A stretch of DNA of 64,000 nt. Origin: Sphaerotilus hippei (GTDB lineage Bacteria; Pseudomonadota; Gammaproteobacteria; Burkholderiales; Burkholderiaceae_C). The translations under genes and the position numbers were made by a program. The stretch's first letter is position 1, and each line of letters starts with the position of its first letter. The DNA lies in the NCBI RefSeq assembly GCF_003201595.1, contig NZ_QJJS01000001.1:124001-188000 (forward strand), in the 5' to 3' direction. The notes beneath the pieces are model-generated. The model did not search any database. It was not told the origin of the DNA and saw only the letters and a list, made by a program, of their open reading frames with translations. Of the stretch, positions 17,171-30,398 are shown piece after piece.

Positions 17171-18430
17171 TCAGTGGGCGACGGCGGCCGCGCCGTGCTC
17201 GTCGATGAGGTGGCCGGTGGTGAAGCGGTCCAGCGAGAAGGCCGCGTTGACGGGGTGGGGGGCGTCGTGGGCGATCGTGTGCGCGAACACATGGCCCGAG
17301 CCGGGGGTGGCCTTGAAGCCGCCGGTGCCCCAACCGCAGTTGAAGTACAGGCCCTGCACACGGGTCTTGCTGATGATCGGGCAGGCGTCGGGCGAGACGT
17401 CGACGATGCCGCCCCACTGGCGGTTCATGCGCACGCGCGAGAACATCGGGAAGAGCTCGATGATGGCCGCGGCCGTGTGGTCGATGATGTGCGGGCTGCC
17501 GCGCTGGCCGTAGCCCAGGTAGCTGTCGATGCCCGCGCCGATCACGAACTCGCCCTTGTCCGACTGGCTCAGGTAGCCGTGCACGGCGTTGGACATGATC
17601 ACCGTGTCGATCACGCGCTGCATCGACTCGCTCACGAAGGCCTGCAGCGGGTGGCTTTCCAGCGGCAGACGGATGCCGGCCATCTTGGCCAGCACACCGG
17701 AGTGACCGGCGGCCACGCAACCCACGCGTCCGGCCTTCACGTAGCCCTGGCTGGTCTGCAGGCCCTGGATGCGGCCGGCCTCGATGTCCAGCCCCGTGAC
17801 CTCGCAGTTTTCGATCAGGTCCACCCCCAGGCGGCTGGCGGCGCGGGCAAAGCCCCGGGCCACCGCGTCGTGGTGGGCGATGCCCGCGCGCGGCTGGAAG
17901 CTCGCGCCCAGCACCGGCAGGCGGCGGCTGCGGCTGATGTCGAGCTGCGGGATCCTCTCCTTGACCTCGGCGGCCGTCATCACCACGGCGTCGATGCCCT
18001 GCAGGTGGTTGGCGTTGACGCGGCGCTCGATGTCGCGCATGTCCTGCAGCGTGTGGCCCAGGTTGTAGACGCCACGCTGGCTGAACATCACGTTGAAGTT
18101 CAGGTCCTCGGTCAGGCCCTCCCAGAGCTTGAGCGAGTGCTCGTACAGGCCGGCGGCCTCGTCCCACAGGTAGTTGGAGCGCACGATGGTCGTGTTGCGT
18201 GCCGTGTTGCCCCCGCCCAGGTAGCCCTTCTCCAGCACCGCGATGCGGCCCACCTGCGGGTGGTTCTTGGCGAGGTAGTAGGCGGTGGCCAGGCCGTGGC
18301 CGCCACCACCGACGATGACCACGTCGTAGTGGCTCTGCAGCGGCCGCCGCTCCCAGGCCGGTTCCCAGGTCTTGTGGTGCTTCAGGCCGTGCTTGAGCAG
18401 GCTCCACCAGGAGTATTTTTCGCCGTGCAT
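17171..18430 (-). CDS. soxB: Sarcosine oxidase beta subunit
   Basis: This 419-residue subunit holds the FAD where sarcosine is oxidised and the covalent FMN where oxygen is reduced. The Rossmann motif [18 protein letters not shown] starts at about residue 36. The region [17 protein letters not shown] matches SoxB, as does the C-terminal [18 protein letters not shown]. It is the first gene of a run of closely spaced genes reaching to gbcB, so its promoter should lie in the 18431-18732 stretch. It produces H2O2 and methylene-THF; glyA at the end of the sox genes uses the latter. Confidence 0.94.
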   Translation of the reverse strand: MHGEKYSWWSLLKHGLKHHKTWEPAWERRPLQSHYDVVIVGGGGHGLATAYYLAKNHPQVGRIAVLEKGYLGGGNTARNTTIVRSNYLWDEAAGLYEHSLKLWEGLTEDLNFNVMFSQRGVYNLGHTLQDMRDIERRVNANHLQGIDAVVMTAAEVKERIPQLDISRSRRLPVLGASFQPRAGIAHHDAVARGFARAASRLGVDLIENCEVTGLDIEAGRIQGLQTSQGYVKAGRVGCVAAGHSGVLAKMAGIRLPLESHPLQAFVSESMQRVIDTVIMSNAVHGYLSQSDKGEFVIGAGIDSYLGYGQRGSPHIIDHTAAAIIELFPMFSRVRMNRQWGGIVDVSPDACPIISKTRVQGLYFNCGWGTGGFKATPGSGHVFAHTIAHDAPHPVNAAFSLDRFTTGHLIDEHGAAAVAH

Positions 18431-18732
18431 CGGGTTGTCCGTGTGATGCTTTGATGAAGCTCATTGTTTGGCGGAGTCCCCCTCGGACCTTGCGCAGGGC
18501 GGACACGCACTTGTCTGGAAACGACATCGACAGCACATCCGCGACAACCGGCCCGGGGGGGTCATCAGCCCCCTGGAACGGTGTTTTCCCCCTTGCAAAT
18601 CAACGCTGGTGCATGGTGGGTCATGCTGGTGCGCGGGGTGCACCGTTGCGGGTCGGACTGGCCTGGAAACGACAGCGCGGAAACGACCTGGCGGCCACTC
18701 GGCCCGTCGCCTGCGCGTGGGCGACGGGCAAC
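18431..18732 (-). promoter_or_regulatory. Non-coding leader/promoter region of the soxB operon with repeated CGACA/GGAAACGAC motifs
   Basis: No gene is credible here. The stretch contains three copies of GGAAACGAC (18517-18525, 18665-18673, 18679-18687; GTCGTTTCC on the operon strand) and further CGACA units at 18528-18532 and 18542-18546. The CGACA units at 18522 and 18542 are 20 bases apart, a spacing usual for the paired half-sites of AraC-type activators. I infer, without direct proof, a binding region for a GbdR- or SouR-like activator. I looked for a glycine-riboswitch-like fold and did not find one. Confidence 0.4.
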
Positions 18733-18765
18733 AAAAAACCGGCAGCGGGCGAACCCGGTGCCGGT
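18733..18765 (-). terminator. Rho-independent terminator after the betaine receptor gene
   Basis: On the minus strand the stem ACCGGCA-C-CGGG, loop TTCG, CCCG-C-TGCCGGT is followed directly by a run of six T. The two arms pair over 11 bases with one C-C mismatch. It lies 35 bases past the stop of the substrate-binding protein gene and so ends the choX-to-receptor unit before the soxB promoter region. This is the clearest intrinsic terminator in the window. Confidence 0.85.
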
Positions 18766-18799
18766 CGATCGGGGCCGCGGACGGCCGCGGCTCAGGGTG

Positions 18800-19690
18800 T
18801 CACTTGACGGCGGACAGCCACTTGGTGACGGTCTCCGGATGGCTGGAGATGTAGGCGGCCGCTTCCTTGGCGGCGCTGCTGTCCTTGGCCTTGAGCATCA
18901 CGCCTTCCAGGTCGGCCAGCGAGATCTTCAGGTTGCGGATGAAGGCGGCGGCCTTCGGGAAGTCGGCCGAGAAGCCCTTGCGGCCGACCGCGTGGATGGA
19001 CTCCGCACCCCCCAGCGCCTGCTTCGGGTCCTCGAGGTAGCGCAGCTTGTACTGCGAGAACATCCAGTGCGGCGACCAGGTGGTCACGACGATCCACTGC
19101 TTGCGCTGGACCGCGCGGTCCAGCGCCACGACCATGGCCGCGTCCGAAGCCGACTGCAGCTTGTAGTCCAGGCCGTAGGTCTTGATCGCCGCTTCCGACA
19201 GCTTCATCAGGCCGGCGCCGGCGTCGATGCCCTGGATCCTGCCGCCGAGCTTTTCCTTGACCTCGGGCTTGTTCAGGTCGTCGATGGTCTTGAGCAGGCT
19301 GACCGGGATCTCGTCGGGCACGGCCCAGCCGAGCTTGGCGTTGGTGTAGAGCGGGCCCAGGTCCTCGACGTCGGCCGAGACCTTCTCCCAGTAGGCCTTG
19401 TGCGTGCCGGGCAGCCAGGCCATCAGCATCACGTCGATCTGGCCGCGTTGCAGGCCGGCGTACTGCAGGGCGATGTCGGTCATCACCAGCTCGACCTTCT
19501 GGGCCAGCTTCTGTTCGAGGATCTGCTTGGCGATCTGCGTCACCGCCTCGGCGTCGGACCAGGAGGTCCAGCCGATGCGCAGGGGCTTGGCCTGGGCCAG
19601 CACGCTGGCCGAGGTGCCGGCCAGGACGAGGGTGGTGGTGGCGCCGGCCACGAATTGCCGGCGGGTCAGCGAAGAGGAATCGCGGGTCAT
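18800..19690 (-). CDS. Glycine betaine-type ABC transporter substrate-binding protein (OpuAC family)
   Basis: This is a 296-residue periplasmic receptor. The N-terminus has a twin-arginine motif (TRRQFVAG) followed by a hydrophobic stretch and an AQA cleavage site, so export is probably by Tat. The mature protein opens with LRIGWTSWSDAEAVTQIAKQIL and contains LMAWLPGTHKAYWEK, as in OpuAC-domain betaine/carnitine/choline receptors. No permease is adjacent, so it likely feeds the ChoVW-type transporter at the start of the window, as several Pseudomonas receptors share one core transporter. It is separated from sdaA by 163 bases, in which a strong hairpin lies, and is closed by a terminator. Confidence 0.85.
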   Translation of the reverse strand: MTRDSSSLTRRQFVAGATTTLVLAGTSASVLAQAKPLRIGWTSWSDAEAVTQIAKQILEQKLAQKVELVMTDIALQYAGLQRGQIDVMLMAWLPGTHKAYWEKVSADVEDLGPLYTNAKLGWAVPDEIPVSLLKTIDDLNKPEVKEKLGGRIQGIDAGAGLMKLSEAAIKTYGLDYKLQSASDAAMVVALDRAVQRKQWIVVTTWSPHWMFSQYKLRYLEDPKQALGGAESIHAVGRKGFSADFPKAAAFIRNLKISLADLEGVMLKAKDSSAAKEAAAYISSHPETVTKWLSAVK

Positions 19691-19718
19691 GCACAGGCTC
19701 CGGAGTGAGAAGACAAGC

Positions 19719-19737
19719 CCCGGACCGGAGGTCCGGG
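19719..19737 (-). other. Stable hairpin in the sdaA-receptor intergenic gap
   Basis: CCCGGACC, loop GGA, GGTCCGGG forms a perfect 8-bp stem 29-47 bases upstream of the receptor start codon. On the minus strand it is followed by a pyrimidine-rich tract (TTGTCTTCTC) but no true U-run. It may act as an attenuator between sdaA and the receptor gene, or stabilise the processed end of either transcript. Confidence 0.4.
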
Positions 19738-19782
19738 CGTCGTCCTCACCTTAAGGCCTGCAAGACGCCGGCCTGTTCCGCG

Positions 19783-19810
19783 GGCGACATGGATGTGTCC
19801 ACCGGCGACA
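19783..19810 (-). promoter_or_regulatory. Direct repeat GGCGACA spaced 21 bases, upstream of the receptor gene
   Basis: GGCGACA occurs at 19783-19789 and again at 19804-19810, exactly 21 bases (two helical turns) apart, about 95 bases upstream of the receptor start. The CGACA core is shared with the repeats upstream of soxB. This suggests the same AraC-type activator might act on both promoters; that is inference. Confidence 0.3.
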
Positions 19811-19853
19811 GACCCGCCATCGATTCCGGGCTGCAGGTTTCAGGCTGGCGGCC

Positions 19854-21245
<1,392 letters not shown>

Positions 21246-21304
21246 GGCGGATGCAAGGATGAAGTCGACAGGAAAGGGCCTGCGGCCGGCGGGTGCAGCC
21301 GCGC

Positions 21305-22990
21305 TCAGCGCTGCTGCGTCTGCCAGTGCGGGTGCACGAAATAAGGCGCGGTCGAGCGCGGCAGCGGAGTGCGGCCGCGGATCGTGTCCGCCAATTTTTC
21401 GGCCATCATGATCGCCGGCGCATTGAGGTTTCCGCTCACCACGTCGGGCATGATCGATGCGTCGACCACCCGCAGGGCGCTGACGCCGTGCACCCGGGCG
21501 CTGCCGTCGGTCACGGCCATCGGATCGTCGGCGCTGCCCATGCGGCAGGTGCACGAGGGGTGCAGCGCACTCTCGGCATGCTCGCGGATGTGGGCGTCGA
21601 TCTGCGCGTCGCTGCGCACCTCGTCGCCCGGAGACACCGCCGCGCCGCGGAAGCGGTCGAAGGCCGGCTGGGCGAAGATCTCGCGGGTCAGGCGGATCGC
21701 CGCACGCATCTCCTTGCGGTCCTGCTCGGTGCCCATGTAGTTGAACAGGATGCGCGGCGCCTCCTTCGGGCTGACGCTGCGGATCTTCACGTGGCCGCGG
21801 CTGGTCGGGCGCATCGGGCCGACGTGGGCCTGGTAGCCGTGGAAGCTCGCCGGCGAGCTGCCGTCGTAGCTGATGGCCATCGGCAGGAAGTGGTACTGCA
21901 GGTCGGGGTGCTTCACGCCCGCCTCGCTGCGGATGAAGCCGCCGGACTCGAAGTGGTTGGTCGCCCCCAGCCCGGTGCCGCGCAGCAGCCACTCGGCGCC
22001 GATCTTCAGCTTGGCCAGCGGGTTCATCGCCGAGTACAGCGTGATCGGCTCCTTGCAGGCCACCTGCACATAGGTCTCGAGGTGATCCTGCAGGTTCTCG
22101 CCCACGCCCCGCAGCGGCGCGACCACCTTCAGCCCCAGGCGGCGCAGCTCGTCGGGGTTGCCGATGCCCGACAGCTGCAGCAGCTGCGGCGAGTTGATCG
22201 CCCCGCCGCTGAGGATGACCTCACGCTCGGCGCGGATCAGGTCGGCGTGCGCGCCGTTGACCACCTCCACGCCGATGGCCCGCGGCGGGCTGCTGCCGGG
22301 CTCGAACACCACCCGCGCCACCAGCGCGCGGGTGCGCACCTGCAGGTTGGGGCGTTTCATGGCTGGGCGCAGGTGGGCCATCGCCGTGCTCCAGCGCCGG
22401 CCCTTGTGCACCGTCATGTCCATCGGCCCCAGGCCTTCCTGGCGGTGGCCGTTCATGTCCTCGGTGCGCGCGTAGCCGGCCTGCCGGCCGGCCTCGATGA
22501 AGGCGTCGTAGAGCGGGTTGCGGCAGGCGCCGGTGGACACGTGCAGCGGGCCGCTGCCGCCGCGGTAGTCGTCGGCGCCCTTGGCGCGGGTCTCGGCGTG
22601 GCGGAAGTAGGGCAGGCAGTCGGCGTAGGACCAGTGCGCCAGCCCCGGCTGCGCCGCCCAGCCTTCGTAGTCCAGCGCGTGGCCGCGGATGTAGACCATG
22701 CCGTTGATCGACGACGAGCCGCCCAGCACCCGCCCGCGCGGGCAGTAGATGCGCCGCCCGTTCATGAAGGGCTCGGGCTCGGAGTGGTAGTACCAGTTGA
22801 AGCGGTCGTTGGCCAGCGGGTAGGCGAAGGCCGAGGGCATGTGGATGAACAGGCTGCGGTCGCCGGGGCCGGCCTCCAGCAGTAGCACCCGCACCTGCGG
22901 ATCTTCGGTCAGGCGGTTGGCCAGCACGCAGCCGGCCGAGCCGGCCCCCACGATGATGTAGTCGAAACGGTCAGGGTTCGCGGCGCTCAT
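21305..22990 (-). CDS. betA: Choline dehydrogenase
   Basis: This 561-residue GMC-family flavoenzyme oxidises choline to betaine aldehyde and onward, delivering electrons to the respiratory chain. The FAD motif [19 protein letters not shown] is at residues 11-29. The GMC signature [18 protein letters not shown] is near 85. The C-terminal part has HPSCTCRMG and [18 protein letters not shown], where the catalytic His/Asn pair of the family resides. The start is at 22988-22990; in-frame sequence upstream runs into betB. Only eight bases separate it from betB. Length agrees with E. coli BetA (556). Confidence 0.95.
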   Translation of the reverse strand: MSAANPDRFDYIIVGAGSAGCVLANRLTEDPQVRVLLLEAGPGDRSLFIHMPSAFAYPLANDRFNWYYHSEPEPFMNGRRIYCPRGRVLGGSSSINGMVYIRGHALDYEGWAAQPGLAHWSYADCLPYFRHAETRAKGADDYRGGSGPLHVSTGACRNPLYDAFIEAGRQAGYARTEDMNGHRQEGLGPMDMTVHKGRRWSTAMAHLRPAMKRPNLQVRTRALVARVVFEPGSSPPRAIGVEVVNGAHADLIRAEREVILSGGAINSPQLLQLSGIGNPDELRRLGLKVVAPLRGVGENLQDHLETYVQVACKEPITLYSAMNPLAKLKIGAEWLLRGTGLGATNHFESGGFIRSEAGVKHPDLQYHFLPMAISYDGSSPASFHGYQAHVGPMRPTSRGHVKIRSVSPKEAPRILFNYMGTEQDRKEMRAAIRLTREIFAQPAFDRFRGAAVSPGDEVRSDAQIDAHIREHAESALHPSCTCRMGSADDPMAVTDGSARVHGVSALRVVDASIMPDVVSGNLNAPAIMMAEKLADTIRGRTPLPRSTAPYFVHPHWQTQQR

Positions 22991-22998
22991 GGCAGTTC

Positions 22999-24453
<1,455 letters not shown>

Positions 24454-24511
24454 GGCGTGGCAGCTTGCAAGAAGGTGGCCCGGGGCGATCGTAAGAAGGA
24501 GGGGGACGGAT

Positions 24512-25393
24512 TCAGCGCAGCACGACGGTGCGCAGCCCGTTCATGAAGACGCGGCGCTCCAGCACGTAGCGCAGCGCCCGCGACAGCACCAGGCACTCGA
24601 CGTGGCGGCCCACCTGCTGCAGCCGCTGCGCGCTGTCGGCGTGGTCGACCCGCTCGAGCGCCTGCTCGATGATCGGGCCCTCGTCGAGGTCGCCGGTGGC
24701 GAAGTGGGCGGTGGCGCCGATCAGCTTCACGCCCCGCTCCCAGGCCTGCAGATAGGGGCGGGCGCCCTTGAAACCCGGCAGGAAGCTGTGGTGGATGTTG
24801 ATCACCCGCCCGGCCAGCCGCTTCGTCAGCCCGTCGGAGAGCACCTGCATGTAACGCGCGAGCACCACGTACTCCGCGTCGTGCCGCTCGATCAGCGCCT
24901 CCAGCGCCGCCTCCTGCTGCGGCTTGGTCTCGGGGCTGATCGGCAGGTGGTGCCAGGGCAGGCCTTCGGCCTCGGCCAGCGGCGCCAGGTCGGGGTGGTT
25001 GGAGACGACCGCCACCACCTGCATCGGCAGCTCGCCGCGCCGCCAGCCGCCCAGCAGCTCGCGCAGGCAGTGGTCGAACTTCGACACCATGATCAGCACT
25101 CGCGGCAGGCGCGCCAGGTCGTGCACCGCGCACGCCGCGTGGCCGAAGCCGCGCGTCAGCGCGACGAAGTCCTCGTCCAGCGCCTGCTCGGCCGCCCGCC
25201 GCGCCGCGGGGCCGCCGGCCGGCGTGGCCCGGCGGAACACCGCCCGCACGAAGAAGCGGGCGCTCGGCGCATCGTCGTGCGCCGCCAGCGACTCGACGTA
25301 GGCACCGTGCGCGGCCAGCCGGGCCGACACCGCGGCGATCTGGCCCGGCCCGCTGTCGCAGGCCAGCGTCAGGCAGTAGCGCGACTCGTCCAT
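24512..25393 (-). CDS. purU: Formyltetrahydrofolate deformylase
   Basis: This 293-residue enzyme hydrolyses 10-formyl-THF to formate and THF. The N-terminal ACT domain ([20 protein letters not shown]) is followed by a formyltransferase-like domain with [17 protein letters not shown] (catalytic Asn-x-His) and the Asp loop [18 protein letters not shown]. In a betaine-degrading cell large amounts of THF-bound one-carbon units are made, so PurU regenerates free THF; purU is a usual partner of sox/bet genes. It starts three bases before the choX stop region and is followed by betB after 58 bases. Confidence 0.95.
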   Translation of the reverse strand: MDESRYCLTLACDSGPGQIAAVSARLAAHGAYVESLAAHDDAPSARFFVRAVFRRATPAGGPAARRAAEQALDEDFVALTRGFGHAACAVHDLARLPRVLIMVSKFDHCLRELLGGWRRGELPMQVVAVVSNHPDLAPLAEAEGLPWHHLPISPETKPQQEAALEALIERHDAEYVVLARYMQVLSDGLTKRLAGRVINIHHSFLPGFKGARPYLQAWERGVKLIGATAHFATGDLDEGPIIEQALERVDHADSAQRLQQVGRHVECLVLSRALRYVLERRVFMNGLRTVVLR

Positions 25394-25395
25394 GT

Positions 25396-26343
25396 TCAGC
25401 CCTGCAGCGCCTTGCGCACCACCGGCAGCGCGTCCTCACCCTTGAAGGTCTTCACGCCCTTGAGCCAGGGCTCGATCGCCTGCGGGTGCTTGACCAGCCA
25501 GTCGCGGGCCACCTGGTTGGGCTTGCCCTTGTTCAGGATGCCCTGCATCACCTCGTTCTCGATCGTGGTCGTGAACTGCAGGTTCTTCAGGAAGGTCACC
25601 ACGTTCGGGCACTTCGCCTCGTAGCCGCTCGGCACCGCGGTGAACACCCGGGCCTCGCCGAAGTTCGGGCCGAACACGTCGTCCCCGCCCGTCAGGTACT
25701 TCATCTTCACCTGCACGTTCATCGGGTGCGGCTCCCAGCCCAGGAACACGATCGGCTTCTTGCCGCGCGCGGCCCGCTGCACCTGCGCCAGCATGCCCGC
25801 CTCCGACGACTCCACCAGCTTGAAGTCCTTCAGCCCGTACTGGTTCTTCTTGATCATGTCGGCGATCAGCGCATTGCCGTCGTTGCCCGGCTCGATCCCG
25901 TAGATCTTTCCCTCCAGCGCCTTGGCGAACTTCGGCAGGTCCTTGAAGTCCTTCAGGCCGGCGTCGTGCAGCGCCTCCGGCACCGCCAGCGTGTACTTCG
26001 CGCCCACCAGGTTCGGCGTCTCGAACACCTGGATCTGCCCCGCCTTCACGAAGGGCTCGATCATTGGCGTCATGCTCGGGTTCCAGTAGCCCAGGAACGC
26101 ATCGAGCTGCTTGCTCTTCATGCCCGCGAACGTGATCGGCACCGACGCCACCGTCACCGTCGGCTGGTAGCCCATCGCCTCCAGCACCACCGAGGCCAGG
26201 CCCGTCGTGGCGGCGATGTCGCTCCAGCCCACGTCGGCAAACCGCACCTTCTGGCAGGCGGCAGCCTCCTGCGCCTGGGCGGGGGCGGTGGTCAGGCCCA
26301 GCATGCCGGCCAGGGCGACCAGGGTCAACGAGATCCTCTTCAT
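25396..26343 (-). CDS. choX: Choline ABC transporter periplasmic binding protein
   Basis: This 315-residue receptor has a Sec signal peptide (MKRISLTLVALAGMLGLTTAPAQA, cleavage after AQA) and belongs to the OpuAC/ProX family in its choline-binding ChoX subgroup. Typical segments are KVRFADVGWSDIAATTGLAS, LDAFLGYWNPSMTP and PIVFLGWEPHPMN, whose aromatic residues form the cage around quaternary ammonium. The start at 26341-26343 is supported by AAGAGGA with a five-base spacer. It heads the unit choX-purU-betB-betA-sdaA; ATPase and permease are presumably the pair at the left end of the window. Confidence 0.9.
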   Translation of the reverse strand: MKRISLTLVALAGMLGLTTAPAQAQEAAACQKVRFADVGWSDIAATTGLASVVLEAMGYQPTVTVASVPITFAGMKSKQLDAFLGYWNPSMTPMIEPFVKAGQIQVFETPNLVGAKYTLAVPEALHDAGLKDFKDLPKFAKALEGKIYGIEPGNDGNALIADMIKKNQYGLKDFKLVESSEAGMLAQVQRAARGKKPIVFLGWEPHPMNVQVKMKYLTGGDDVFGPNFGEARVFTAVPSGYEAKCPNVVTFLKNLQFTTTIENEVMQGILNKGKPNQVARDWLVKHPQAIEPWLKGVKTFKGEDALPVVRKALQG

Positions 26344-28823
<2,480 letters not shown>

Positions 28824-28838
28824 ATGCGGGCCGGCCTC

Positions 28839-29894
28839 CTACGGTGACGCGGGGGGCAGGATCAGGCCTTCATGCCGGGCCACGTGCTCGAGCGCGGCCT
28901 CGAAGCGGGCCCGCGACGTGGCGGCGACCTGCCTGAGGTAGGCGTGCAGCTCGGCGTCGGCCGGGCTGCGGTGCTCGCACTCGGCGCTGTAGGCCTCGAA
29001 GTGCGACAGCTGCACCAGCAGTTCGGCGACGTGGCGCGGGCACTCGCAGGCCACCGTCGAGGACAGGCCGGCGAAGTCGGCCAGCGCGGCGTCGTCCCAG
29101 CGGCGCGGGGGCACCCCCCCGTCGACCCGGGGTGCCTCCATCTCCGGCGGCCGGGCCGCGGCAGCGGCCGACAGGCTGCACAGCCATTGCGCCACGACCA
29201 CGTCGGGCTGCGGCTCGCGCAGCAGCGCCGTGCCGCCGGCGGCCAGGGTCTCGCACACGGCGTCGGACGCAAAACGGTAGAGCACGGCCTTCGGCACCGC
29301 GGCCAGTGCCGGTGCGGCCGCATCGAAGGCCGCTTGCCAGCCGGCGTGCAGCCGGGGTTCGTGCACCAGCAGCGCATCGAGGTCCGCAGGCTGCAGCGCC
29401 GCGGCGGCCTGCGCGGCGTCGTCGAACGGACCCAGCAGCTGCACCGGCCGGCCCAGCCGGCGCTGCAGCCCGGGCTGCCGCAGCCGGCGGCCCAGCGTGG
29501 CGCCGATCACGCCGACCCGCCAGGCCCGGGCGGGCGGGGGCGGTGCCACGACCGCCCGCTCGCCCTGCGTGGCCGTCAGCGCCTGGGCGTGGGTCGCGGC
29601 CACCCGCTGCAGCTGCGGCATGTCCAGCGGCGCCAGGCTGCCGATCGCGTGCCCCAGGTCCGTCAGCTGCTTGATCAGGGCCAGCCGCCGCACGTCGTCG
29701 GCCGAGTAGAGGCGCTGGCCGCTCGGCGACAGCTCGGGCCGGGTCAGGCCGTAGCGGCGTTCCCAGACCCGCAGCGTCGCCACCGGCATGCGCAGCATGC
29801 GGGCCACGGCGCCGCTGCGGTGCAGCGACGGGGCCTCGGTGTCCGTGGCGCGTTCGCCAGGGGGTCGTGCGGGCGGGGTCGTGTTCATGTGCAT
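28839..29894 (-). CDS. LitR/CarH-like MerR-family transcriptional regulator
   Basis: This 351-residue regulator has an N-terminal MerR winged helix (SGAVARMLRMPVATLRVWERRYG, about residues 27-49; GQRLYSADDVRRLALIKQL). A C-terminal half of about 200 residues follows, placed like the light-sensing B12 domain of CarH/LitR. The B12-binding signature (an Asp/Glu-x-His-x2-Gly loop) is absent; the corresponding segment reads RVGVIGATLGRRL. It is divergent from a photolyase operon, the usual LitR arrangement. Two start codons are possible (29894 or 29888). It probably represses its own and the divergent promoter; how it senses light, if it does, is unclear. Confidence 0.75.
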   Translation of the reverse strand: MHMNTTPPARPPGERATDTEAPSLHRSGAVARMLRMPVATLRVWERRYGLTRPELSPSGQRLYSADDVRRLALIKQLTDLGHAIGSLAPLDMPQLQRVAATHAQALTATQGERAVVAPPPPARAWRVGVIGATLGRRLRQPGLQRRLGRPVQLLGPFDDAAQAAAALQPADLDALLVHEPRLHAGWQAAFDAAAPALAAVPKAVLYRFASDAVCETLAAGGTALLREPQPDVVVAQWLCSLSAAAAARPPEMEAPRVDGGVPPRRWDDAALADFAGLSSTVACECPRHVAELLVQLSHFEAYSAECEHRSPADAELHAYLRQVAATSRARFEAALEHVARHEGLILPPASP

Positions 29895-29900
29895 CCCATG

Positions 29901-29922
29901 TTGACGCTGATTTGACGCCGAT
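29901..29922. promoter_or_regulatory. Tandem 11-bp direct repeat, putative LitR operator
   Basis: TTGACGCTGAT (29901-29911) is followed without a gap by TTGACGCCGAT (29912-29922), one mismatch in eleven. CarH of Thermus binds tandem 11-bp direct repeats, so the period fits this regulator family. The repeats lie 7 bases upstream of the LitR-like start codon, so occupancy would block that gene. Confidence 0.5.
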
Positions 29923-29958
29923 TATCGGAGGGATCCGGCAGGTCTAACGCCTGATGAG

Positions 29959-29986
29959 TTGATATTGAACTGGGTGGACGTAGGAT
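29959..29986 (+). promoter_or_regulatory. Putative promoter of the HiPIP-photolyase operon
   Basis: TTGATA (29959-29964) and TAGGAT (29981-29986) are separated by 16 bases, a fair sigma-70-like pair about 88 bases upstream of the HiPIP start codon. An ECF sigma factor promoter is an alternative reading. Confidence 0.4.
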
Positions 29987-30073
29987 GCGGGCACTGTCGA
30001 CAAGACCGATGCCCCGTGGCACGGCCGCTGTCGCGCCCCCGAACCGTCCTGCCACTCATCCGAGGAGCCTGTC

Positions 30074-30382
30074 ATGACCCCTTCCGCACATCGCCGCGTG
30101 TTCCTGATGACCCTGGCCGCGTCCGGCGCCGCGCTGGCCACCGGCGCCCAGGCCCAGGCCCTGGTCGACGAGAAGGATGCGCAGGCGGTCGCGCTCGGCT
30201 ACGTCGCCGAGGCCCGGCGCGTCGATGCCAGGAAGTACCCGAAGTTCGCGGCCGGTCAGAACTGCACCAGCTGCGCGCTCTATCAAGGCAAGGCCGGCGA
30301 CAAGGCCGGTGGCTGCCCGCTGTTTGCCGGCCGGCAGGTGGCGGGCGCGGGCTGGTGCAGCGCCTGGGCCAAAAAGGCATGA
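30074..30382 (+). CDS. High-potential iron-sulfur protein (HiPIP)
   Basis: This is a 102-residue periplasmic electron carrier. A twin-arginine signal (HRRVFLMTLAASGAAL, cleaved near AQAQA) indicates Tat export of the folded protein. The four [4Fe-4S] ligands are Cys64, Cys67, Cys81 and Cys95, with the spacing C-x2-C-x13-C-x13-C typical of HiPIPs. The protein usually passes electrons from the bc1 complex to oxidases or reaction centres. Here it is the first gene of a photolyase operon; the next gene begins 16 bases downstream. Confidence 0.9.
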   Translation: MTPSAHRRVFLMTLAASGAALATGAQAQALVDEKDAQAVALGYVAEARRVDARKYPKFAAGQNCTSCALYQGKAGDKAGGCPLFAGRQVAGAGWCSAWAKKA

Positions 30383-30398
30383 ACCCGCGGGTGGGCTG

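Noticed and set aside
18431-18732. A glycine riboswitch before the sarcosine oxidase genes.
   Set aside because: I could not find the paired aptamer helices or conserved glycine-binding core; only short repeats are visible.
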